Shown piece by piece: positions 1-5,708 of a DNA stretch of 5,975 nucleotides (position 1 is the first letter of the stretch; the number at the start of each line of letters is the position of its first letter). The notes beneath the pieces were generated by a model. That model worked only from the letters and a program-made list of their open reading frames with translations, ran no database searches and was not told where the DNA came from. The position numbers and the translations under genes were made by a program. The stretch comes from Spirochaetaceae bacterium. GTDB lineage: Bacteria; Spirochaetota; Spirochaetia; SZUA-6; Fen-1364. The DNA is taken from assembly GCA_003154555.1 (NCBI GenBank), contig PMDT01000171.1, positions 3,686 through 9,660 of the forward strand. The letters are read 5' to 3'.

Positions 1-556
1 TGCCCGTCGGCTCGTCGGCAAGGAGAAGCGGCGGCTCGTTGATGAGGGAGCGCGCAACGGCAACGCGCTGACGCTCGCCGCCCGAAAGCTCGTGCGGCCA
101 CGCATCCCGCCGGCTTTCCAGCCCCACCTCGGCCAGCAGCGCGCGCCCCCGTTCGCGCAGCTTCCTGCGCGACTCCGGGCGCATCATGCCCGGTATGACG
201 ACATTCTCCAGCGCGGTGAAATCCTTCAAGAGAAAATGGAACTGAAAGATGAAGCCCACCGCGCGGTTGCGGTAAGCGCTGAGGGCGGATTCCGTGAGCT
301 CCGTGATGTCGGCTCCTTCAACAACGACACGACCCGCCGTGGGCCGATCCAGCCCTCCGATCAGGCCGAGCAGCGTGCTCTTGCCACAGCCGCTCTCACC
401 GGAGATCGCCACGGTGGCGCCGCGGGGCACGCTCAGGTTGACACCCCGAAGCACCTCGAGTGATTCTGCTCCCGTGACGAAACGCCGCGCAAGGGCGATC
501 GTCTGGACGAGCGGCGACTCCGCAGGGACGACGGCAGGGGGCAGCATGTCACTCAT
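1..556 (-). CDS. lolD: LolD-family lipoprotein-releasing ABC transporter ATP-binding protein (3' end beyond the window)
   Basis: The first 185 residues are visible and the frame runs off the left edge without a stop. This is the nucleotide-binding subunit that would power a LolC/E permease, sitting on the cytoplasmic face of the inner membrane. Visible motifs are Walker A GESGCGKST (about residues 53-61), the Q-loop in GFIFQFHFLLKDFTALENV (Q at about 105), the ABC signature LSGGERQRV (157-165) and Walker B LLLADEPTG (177-185). The D-loop and H-loop are outside the window. The Q-loop segment closely matches what I know of LolD and separates it from most import ATPases. The ATG at 556 is chosen because GAGGTG lies 7 bases upstream. 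It overlaps the permease stop as ATGAGTGA, implying translational coupling. A second in-frame ATG at 547 is the alternative but is too far from that Shine-Dalgarno. A MacB-type or FtsE-like role is less likely, given the Lol-type permease next to it. Confidence 0.93.
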   Translation of the reverse strand, partial: MSDMLPPAVVPAESPLVQTIALARRFVTGAESLEVLRGVNLSVPRGATVAISGESGCGKSTLLGLIGGLDRPTAGRVVVEGADITELTESALSAYRNRAVGFIFQFHFLLKDFTALENVVIPGMMRPESRRKLRERGRALLAEVGLESRRDAWPHELSGGERQRVAVARSLINEPPLLLADEPTG

Positions 557-1877
557 AGCGCAGCACCTCGGCCGGTCGGAAACGCGACACCGCGCGCGAC
601 GCCGCGAGGGCGGCGACGGCGCATGCGGCAACCGCGAATGACGCCACCATGAACGCTTCGCGCAGGTAGACGTGCGACGGCACCTGCGTGAGGTAGAAGC
701 TGGTCGGGGAGAATATCGCAAACGATGAGGAGCCTCCTTCCGCGGAGAGGGCGAGAAGGAGCGCCCGCCCGAGCCCGATGATTCCATTCACGAGCGACTC
801 CACGAGCGCGAACACCTCATTGACGTTCGCCGAGAGGACAAGACCGGCGAGCAGGCCCAGCACTGCTCCCGCTGCACCGATGAAGAACCCCTCGAGTATG
901 AAGGTCGCCTGGATGCGCCGCGGGGGCACGCCGAGTGACTTGAGCACCGCGATCTCCTCCATCCGTTCGTGCACGCTGCGGCGCAGCGAGTGGTAGACGT
1001 TGAACCCGACGACAAGGAAGATGAGACCGACGAGCACCATCATCATCAGCTTCTCCACGAAAAGCGCATCGAAGAATGACCTGTTGTAGGTGCGCCAGCT
1101 TTCCGCGACGAAGCCCGTGCCGCCCAGGAGCGAGGTCGCGGCACGAAGGGCCGGGGCGTCAGTGAAGCGGTCAACGAGCTTGATGCCCCACGTGCGGGGC
1201 ACCGGCGCCCCGCCGCCGTACAGGGTGTCGGCGGCAGCGAGCGAGATGAAGACCATTCCCGTGTCGAAATCGTAGTTGCCCGATCGGAAAATACCCGTCA
1301 CCCGAAAGCTATCGCGACGGGGAACGGGCCGCCCGTTGTTCCCGGGGGCGTAGGAGCTGAGCGAGAGGGCGTCCCCCACGCGCGCGCCTAGCGCCAGCGA
1401 CAGCTCGGCGCCAATGACGACGTCGTGCGGGTCCCCCAGGTCGAAGCTTCCTTCTTCCAGCGCGAGCATGCGCGCCTGCGCGGGGTCCAGGGTGGGAAGG
1501 TCGGGGGGCACGGCGCGGACGATGCACGCGCGGGGGCGCTGGAACGCGCGCTCGACGAGCGCCTGCCGCTGCGCATAGGGCACCACCGCTGTCACCCCGC
1601 GGATGCCGTGCAATGCCGCGATTGCCGAGGCATCGAGCGTCGGGGGGGTCGTACCTGTTGTGATGGCGGGACGCACCTGCAGATGGAACGAGCTGATTTC
1701 GACGATGCTGTCGATGAAGCCGAGCTGGAACCCGTTCATGACCGCGAGCACCACGGTGAGCGTCATCACGCCAACTGCGATTCCCGCAACCGAGAGTATC
1801 GTCGACGCATTCCCCGCCTCGCGTCGTCGTGTCCGGAAATGGCGGGAGGCCAGCAGCAACGGCAGCGAGCCCCTCAT
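549..1877 (-). CDS. lolC: LolC/LolE-family lipoprotein-releasing ABC transporter permease
   Basis: This complete 442-residue inner-membrane permease has the usual length and layout of the LolC/E family (FtsX-like/MacB permease fold). A cytoplasmic basic N-terminus (RHFRTRRRE, residues 12-20) precedes transmembrane segment 1 (about 25-47), which ends in the family-typical AVMNGF (45-50). A large periplasmic domain (about 50-270) follows. Three more membrane segments lie at about 276-296, 326-350 and 405-426. The loop after segment 2 contains HERMEEIAVLKSLGVPPRRI (303-322), the conserved element expected to contact the ATPase. With LolD it should extract lipoproteins from the inner membrane for transfer to a periplasmic carrier. 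The start at 1877 shares one base with the upstream stop (TGATG) and has GGGAGAGG 8 bases before it. The 3' end overlaps the ATPase start. LolC cannot be told from LolE here, and a second permease may follow beyond the left edge. A coding-strand run of seven C occurs at 1642-1648. Confidence 0.92.
   Translation of the reverse strand: MRGSLPLLLASRHFRTRRREAGNASTILSVAGIAVGVMTLTVVLAVMNGFQLGFIDSIVEISSFHLQVRPAITTGTTPPTLDASAIAALHGIRGVTAVVPYAQRQALVERAFQRPRACIVRAVPPDLPTLDPAQARMLALEEGSFDLGDPHDVVIGAELSLALGARVGDALSLSSYAPGNNGRPVPRRDSFRVTGIFRSGNYDFDTGMVFISLAAADTLYGGGAPVPRTWGIKLVDRFTDAPALRAATSLLGGTGFVAESWRTYNRSFFDALFVEKLMMMVLVGLIFLVVGFNVYHSLRRSVHERMEEIAVLKSLGVPPRRIQATFILEGFFIGAAGAVLGLLAGLVLSANVNEVFALVESLVNGIIGLGRALLLALSAEGGSSSFAIFSPTSFYLTQVPSHVYLREAFMVASFAVAACAVAALAASRAVSRFRPAEVLRYE
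564..569 (-). promoter_or_regulatory. Ribosome binding site for the lolD-like gene
   Basis: GAGGTG lies inside the 3' end of the permease gene, 7 bases before the ATG at 556. It supports that start over the in-frame ATG at 547 and fits coupled translation across the overlapping stop and start codons. Confidence 0.65.
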
Positions 1878-2959
1878 CAGTAATGCCTCTCCCGTACGAT
1901 AGCGCCATCGACAAAGACCTGTTCGCGTACGCGCGTGTCCCCATCGTAGAAGACCCGCAGGAACATCGCTCCCTCACGGTACAGGTCCTCGGTCCTGAGC
2001 TTGTCAGCGCCGTAGACCGTTACCTTTGTGAGGATTCCCCCCGTCGAATAGACTTCGCGCGTCACTTTTCCGGCATCGCCCAGCGTGTATTTCCACACCT
2101 CCAGACCGGCGGGTCCGTGACGGGTTTTCACCGTCGCACGGCCTTCTCCGTCACGCGTATACAGGACTGCATCCGTCACCTTGCCCGCCACGGTCGTCGT
2201 CTCGCTCGTTACGTGCCCTTTCTCATCGTAGCTGCGATCGATGCGTCGTCCGTCAGCAGGGAAAACTTCGGCAGAGAAGAGGAGAAGATCCCCATCCGGG
2301 CGGAAGGTGAAATCCTCCCGGGATATGACCTTGCCGCCGGTACTTCTTTCCCGCTGGACGACGCGACCGTGCGAATCGTAGCGGTCGAGGCTCGTCATGT
2401 CGCCGAGCGTCGTGCGGGTCTGCGCAAGACTCTGCGACCCGTAGGTGTATGCCGAGAGATCCGTTTCACCGGCGGCAGGCGTGCGTCGAACCTGGCGCAG
2501 CGCTCCATTTCCCGTATAGAGGTAGTCTTCCGTGTAGCTCAATGACCCGTCGGCGTTCTGGGCCCTGACCCGGAGAAGCCTCCCGCCCGTGTAGGAGAAG
2601 ATAGTCTTCTGCGACAACGCACCACCGGCATATTGCTCCTCGTGGAGAAGGGATCCTGTCGCGTCGAACGTCCGCACGGCCACCAGGGCGTCACCGGCGA
2701 GCTCGCGCTCAGTTCTTCCGCCGTCTTTGCGCGACGCAGTCATTTCCCAACGGTGAGCCTCTTTGCCGTTATCGAAAAGCCGCCGCGTTTCGTTCGCGCC
2801 GTTCTTTTCCACTTCCATCACCCATTCGGTCTGGTCCCGGCGGTAGCGCTGGATGGGCTCCAGGAGCATGCCGAAGCTGTTCGACCTGTACAGGACGGGA
2901 TCTGCGTTGCTGCAGGGGGCGAGTGCAATGAGCAGAAGAATGGCACGGATCGCCTTCAT
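1877..2959 (-). CDS. Exported YD/MORN-2-like repeat protein of unknown function, possible lipoprotein
   Basis: I do not recognise a characterised homologue of this 360-residue protein. Residues 1-19 form a signal peptide: basic MKAIR, then a hydrophobic core up to ALAPCSNA. The cysteine at 16 could be a relaxed lipobox (LAPC), but proline before the cysteine is not canonical. Signal peptidase I cleavage after SNA is the alternative. From about residue 90 to the end the protein consists of degenerate units of about 20 residues with the pattern aromatic-D-x-x-G-x-(hydrophobic) followed by a charged strand, for example YDSHGRVV (194-201), YDEKGHVT (244-251) and FYDGDTRV (337-344). This resembles YD/RHS repeats and the MORN-2/YwqK-like family, which suggests an elongated beta structure. 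The ATG at 2959 overlaps the ftsY stop as ATGA and has GGAG 4 bases upstream. The frame is open further upstream to 3106, but that would bury it in ftsY. Lying directly before LolC/E and LolD, it may be an envelope lipoprotein or a partner of that transporter; this is inference. Confidence 0.8.
   Translation of the reverse strand: MKAIRAILLLIALAPCSNADPVLYRSNSFGMLLEPIQRYRRDQTEWVMEVEKNGANETRRLFDNGKEAHRWEMTASRKDGGRTERELAGDALVAVRTFDATGSLLHEEQYAGGALSQKTIFSYTGGRLLRVRAQNADGSLSYTEDYLYTGNGALRQVRRTPAAGETDLSAYTYGSQSLAQTRTTLGDMTSLDRYDSHGRVVQRERSTGGKVISREDFTFRPDGDLLLFSAEVFPADGRRIDRSYDEKGHVTSETTTVAGKVTDAVLYTRDGEGRATVKTRHGPAGLEVWKYTLGDAGKVTREVYSTGGILTKVTVYGADKLRTEDLYREGAMFLRVFYDGDTRVREQVFVDGAIVRERHY
1886..1893 (-). 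promoter_or_regulatory. Ribosome binding site for the LolC/E permease
   Basis: GGGAGAGG lies 8 bases upstream of the ATG at 1877, inside the end of the preceding gene. It is a purine-rich site at normal spacing. Together with the TGATG junction it fixes the permease start. Confidence 0.6.
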
Positions 2960-3834
2960 GGTGCTCCGAATAGTGAATCGAGATACGCCAGGGGCTGGAA
3001 GACCTCGAGGTCGTCGAGCTTTTCGCCCATTCCAAGATAGGAAAAGGGAATCGCAAGCTGGCGGCAGATGGGAACGAGCATGCCGCCCTTGGCGGTGGAA
3101 TCGCATTTCGACAGCACGATCGAATCGACCCCGACGGCGGCATGAAAGACCTCCGCCTGCGCGAGCGAGTTCTGCCCCGTCGTTGCATCCAGGACGAGCA
3201 CCTTCCGATACGCCGCGTGCGGGACGCGCGCGCGCACGATTTTGTCGATCTTGGCGAGCTCCTTAACCAGGGCCTCCTTGTTGTGCAGCCGGCCCGCCGT
3301 GTCGGCAATGACCAGTCGCGCGCCACGCGCAATCGCGAAGGAGATGCCATCGTATATCACCGCGCCGGGGTCGGCGCCGGGTTCCTGCGCCACGACGGGA
3401 AGCCCCAACCTCCCGCCCAGCACCTTGAGCTGATCGATGGCGGCCGCACGGAAAGTGTCCCCGGCCACGAGGACGATGTCATCGACGCCCTTGTGCGCCC
3501 GGAAATAGTGGGCGAGCTTTGCGATGGTCGTGGTCTTTCCCACGCCATTGACGCCGAGCACGAGGAGCACCGTCAGCGTGTCGGCTTCGAGCGGAATCTC
3601 GCCGGCGCGGAGGAACTCCGCGAGCCAGCCCTTCAGCGTGGAGAGGATCTCCGCCCGCGTCCGCAGGTGCTCCTCCTGGACGGCGCGCCGAAGATAGGCG
3701 GAAGCCTCGGAAGCGACGCCGACGCCCATGTCGGCCTCGATCATTGCATCCTCCAGCTCCTGGTAGAATCCCTCGTCGAACTCCCGGCCCTGAAAAATCT
3801 CGCGAAGCCTCCGCCCGATGCCTTTCCAGGCCAT
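2956..3834 (-). CDS. ftsY: Signal recognition particle receptor FtsY (SRP GTPase)
   Basis: FtsY is the membrane-associated GTPase that receives ribosome-SRP complexes and passes nascent membrane proteins to the translocon. The 292 residues comprise a helical N domain (about 1-80) and a complete G domain. Motifs are the P-loop GVNGVGKTT (94-102), DTFRAAAIDQL (126-136), DTAGR (178-182), LDATTGQN (215-222), SKCD at the G4 position (242-245, usually TKxD), the TAKGG closing-loop motif (247-251) and the C-terminal GMGEKLDDLEVF (268-279). There is no methionine-rich M domain, which excludes Ffh, and no flagellar FlhF-type N-terminus. The protein starts almost at the N domain with an amphipathic, basic helix (WKGIGRRLREIF) and lacks the acidic A domain of enterobacterial FtsY, so that helix is the likely membrane contact. 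The ATG at 3834 follows AGGGGG at good spacing. The 3' end overlaps the next gene as ATGA. Confidence 0.97.
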   Translation of the reverse strand: MAWKGIGRRLREIFQGREFDEGFYQELEDAMIEADMGVGVASEASAYLRRAVQEEHLRTRAEILSTLKGWLAEFLRAGEIPLEADTLTVLLVLGVNGVGKTTTIAKLAHYFRAHKGVDDIVLVAGDTFRAAAIDQLKVLGGRLGLPVVAQEPGADPGAVIYDGISFAIARGARLVIADTAGRLHNKEALVKELAKIDKIVRARVPHAAYRKVLVLDATTGQNSLAQAEVFHAAVGVDSIVLSKCDSTAKGGMLVPICRQLAIPFSYLGMGEKLDDLEVFQPLAYLDSLFGAP

Positions 3835-3838
3835 TTTT

Positions 3839-3845
3839 CCCCCTC
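3839..3845 (-). promoter_or_regulatory. Ribosome binding site for ftsY, merged with the upstream stop codon
   Basis: The junction reads TGA, then five G, then four A, then ATG, so GAGGGGG includes the last two bases of the preceding stop codon. It is the strongest Shine-Dalgarno in the window. Ribosomes finishing the PEGA gene would stop directly on the ftsY initiation region. Confidence 0.75.
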
Positions 3846-5340
3846 AGCCCGCGGTCCGGTTGGACACGGTGACGTAATGAACAATGCGGATCACCATCCA
3901 GCTGAAAAGCGCCACACTCAACGCGACGCCCGCGTAGTAGGTTCCGAGAAATATGTACGCGGGCGTGGGCGAATTGGACGCGTAGTCGTTCTCGAAGGCG
4001 ATCGAGAACAGCGGCAGCGGTATGGAGAGTGCGAACCACCCGAAGGAGGTGTAGAACTCATCGCGCGCCTTTTTCTGCTGGATGTCCCTGGACCCGATGT
4101 CCTTCTCCAGCGAAAAGGAATAGGCGACCGCGGGACCCGTCGAAAATGAGAATGACTTGTCGTAATAGCCATCCCGCAACAGCAATCCGCGGCTCCTGAG
4201 CGATGGGACATCGATCTCAACCGGCGTCTTTCCTATCCAGACCGAATCGAGGTAGAGATCGGCGCCCACGGGATCGGTCGACACGGTGACTCTGCCCGGG
4301 AAGGACTTCGCGAGCACGTCCTCAATGCGCGTCTCCGTCCCCTCCTCCAGGGTGAGCGAGCGGGTCACGTCATCGTAGCCCGGTGCCGCGATCCGCACAT
4401 CGTGCTGTCCCGGTGAAAGGTAGAGCGCCGGTGAGGCCCCCGTGACCGTCAGTTTTCCATCGACGTAGAGGGAGGCCTGCTTCGGGCTCGGGGAAAAAGC
4501 CACGAGCGACCAGGGCCTGCCCAGGATGCCGGCGGCCAGGTCCTTTCCGATCGATACGACCGACGCATACAGCTCGTCCCGCTGCGCCGCGTTGCGCGAC
4601 GTGAAGACCGTCTTGCCCCTCGCCGCGTCATATGCCCAGACGTCGAGGAGGAGGTAGCCCTGCACTTCACGTATCGATCCGCCGATCAGCATCCCAATCC
4701 CCTGGCGGGCGCAGTAGACGCCAGGCGGAACAAGGGGCGCGTCAAGGAGCATGCCAGCTCCGGTTCCTTTCTTGACCACGATCGGCTTCGTATCAGCCAC
4801 GATGACCTTTGCGGGGTCGAGGGCCGCGACGAAACTCCGCCGCGCCTCGGCGGCGGTCACCCGTGCATCGGCGGCCATGCGGGCCGCGTCCGCGGGGGGC
4901 GTGTCAGCGAAGGCGAGCGCGCTGCGGTCATGGCGCGCGGCGGTAATGGCGGTTTCCGACGCGGCCATCTCGCGGGTGATGACCGCACGCGCGACGAGGC
5001 TTTTTTCCTCATCGGACAGCGTGTGGGTCGTGAGCCCGCTCGCGGCATCCATGAGGAGAAGCGGAAGGCTGTAGGCGAGATACGCATTTTCGGTGGACAG
5101 GCCCTCCGAGGAAAAGACGGTGAACCCGATCAGCCACGATGCGTCGCCGTCTTTCGGAATGCTGAGGTCCGGCGCGCCGGCACCCGTCGTCGGGGGATTC
5201 TGCGCGGCGCCGGGCGCCGGCGTGCCCGGGGGGGTGCCCTGCTGACTGGTGTTGCCCGACGCCGGCTGCGTGCCGGTCGTCTGAGAGAACGCCGGCGCAA
5301 TGGAGAGGGTGAAGAGAAGCAGCGCGGCTGCCTTTCTCAT
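3844..5340 (-). CDS. Exported PEGA-repeat protein with C-terminal membrane segments, function unknown
   Basis: The 498-residue protein begins with a signal peptide ([19 protein letters not shown], residues 1-19), followed by a low-complexity Pro/Thr/Gly/Gln linker (about 20-57). The central part (about 60-280) matches nothing I recognise. Its end, with LLLDVWAYDAARGKTVF (230-246), reads like a mixed alpha/beta domain that could resemble the TolB-N/CsgG type; this is only an impression. Two PEGA-type beta repeats follow, at about 289-343 (SLYVDGKL, then PGYDDV) and 350-412 (PVGADLYLDSVWIGKTPVEI, then DGYYDKSF). PEGA domains are small surface-associated modules common in spirochaetes. Two hydrophobic segments (about 431-449 and 461-490) should anchor the C-terminus in the inner membrane, leaving the bulk in the periplasm. 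The ATG at 5340 shares one base with the receiver stop (TGATG). A GTG at 5343, adding one residue, is an equal alternative, and no clear Shine-Dalgarno decides between them. The coding strand carries a run of seven C at 5228-5234. Confidence 0.85.
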   Translation of the reverse strand: MRKAAALLLFTLSIAPAFSQTTGTQPASGNTSQQGTPPGTPAPGAAQNPPTTGAGAPDLSIPKDGDASWLIGFTVFSSEGLSTENAYLAYSLPLLLMDAASGLTTHTLSDEEKSLVARAVITREMAASETAITAARHDRSALAFADTPPADAARMAADARVTAAEARRSFVAALDPAKVIVADTKPIVVKKGTGAGMLLDAPLVPPGVYCARQGIGMLIGGSIREVQGYLLLDVWAYDAARGKTVFTSRNAAQRDELYASVVSIGKDLAAGILGRPWSLVAFSPSPKQASLYVDGKLTVTGASPALYLSPGQHDVRIAAPGYDDVTRSLTLEEGTETRIEDVLAKSFPGRVTVSTDPVGADLYLDSVWIGKTPVEIDVPSLRSRGLLLRDGYYDKSFSFSTGPAVAYSFSLEKDIGSRDIQQKKARDEFYTSFGWFALSIPLPLFSIAFENDYASNSPTPAYIFLGTYYAGVALSVALFSWMVIRIVHYVTVSNRTAG

Positions 5341-5708
5341 CACGTGATGTCGAGCGCCTTCTTGAGCGCGCCAACGACCCGGGCAGGTTGAAAAGGCTTC
5401 ACGATGAAGTCCTTTGCCCCGAGCTGTATCGCCTGCACGATGAGACGCTGCTGACCGAGGGCTGAGCAGATGATCACGCGCGCCGCAGGGTCGATCTCGC
5501 GGATCTTCTCCAGGGCGGTGAGGCCGTCCATGCCGGGCATCGTGATGTCCATGAGCACGACGTCGGGTCGGGTGTCCTGGTACATCGCGATGGCCTGCTC
5601 GCCATTGGACGCCTCCCCGACGACACGGAAGCCCGACTTCTCGACGATGTCGCGCAGGACGATCTTGATGAAGGCGAGGTCGTCAACTATCAGAACGTTG
5701 ACCGCCAT
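5340..5708 (-). CDS. cheY: CheY-like stand-alone response regulator receiver
   Basis: The 122-residue protein is a single phosphoreceiver domain with no output domain, the usual length for CheY. The acidic pocket is complete: D9 and D10 (VLIVDD), phosphoacceptor D54 ([12 protein letters not shown]), S82 at the conserved Ser/Thr position (IICSALGQQ) and K104 (IVKPF). The stretches [17 protein letters not shown] and [12 protein letters not shown] are what I know from Bacillus-type and spirochaetal CheY. The likely role is phosphorylation by a histidine kinase such as CheA and binding to the flagellar switch or another partner. No kinase, phosphatase or flagellar gene is visible here, so a non-chemotactic role is possible. 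The ATG at 5708 lies inside the end of prfB, giving a 26-base overlap. Only a modest purine stretch, GGGAAAG, precedes it. The 3' end touches the PEGA gene. Confidence 0.92.
   Translation of the reverse strand: MAVNVLIVDDLAFIKIVLRDIVEKSGFRVVGEASNGEQAIAMYQDTRPDVVLMDITMPGMDGLTALEKIREIDPAARVIICSALGQQRLIVQAIQLGAKDFIVKPFQPARVVGALKKALDIT

Noticed and set aside
1309..1977. Minus-strand open frame of 222 codons overlapping the permease gene
   Set aside because: It is out of frame with the convincing LolC/E permease and has an Arg/Gly/Ala-rich composition typical of a shifted frame in high-GC DNA.
1829..2545. Plus-strand open frame of 238 codons opposite the repeat protein
   Set aside because: It is the complement of a gene with a signal peptide, repeats and coupled junctions. 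The translated product has no recognisable features.
2960..3106. N-terminal extension of the repeat protein to an upstream start at 3106
   Set aside because: The extension lies entirely inside ftsY, encodes basic non-signal sequence and would bury the evident signal peptide. The ATG at 2959 has an ATGA junction and a GGAG nearby.
3835..3843. Promoter or terminator in the PEGA-ftsY gap
   Set aside because: The gap is only 9 bases and is filled by the ftsY ribosome binding site and spacer.
3142..4149. Long plus-strand open frame of 335 codons across the ftsY/PEGA boundary
   Set aside because: It is antisense to the clear FtsY motifs, its composition is Arg/Gly/Glu/His-rich as expected from the complement of high-GC coding DNA, and it has no recognisable domain or credible ribosome binding site.
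5698..5706. GGQ tripeptide in the RF2 C-terminal tail
   Set aside because: It lies in the polar tail after the conserved domain and its bases double as the start of the receiver gene. The catalytic GGQ of release factors is in domain 3, upstream of the visible part, so this is coincidence.
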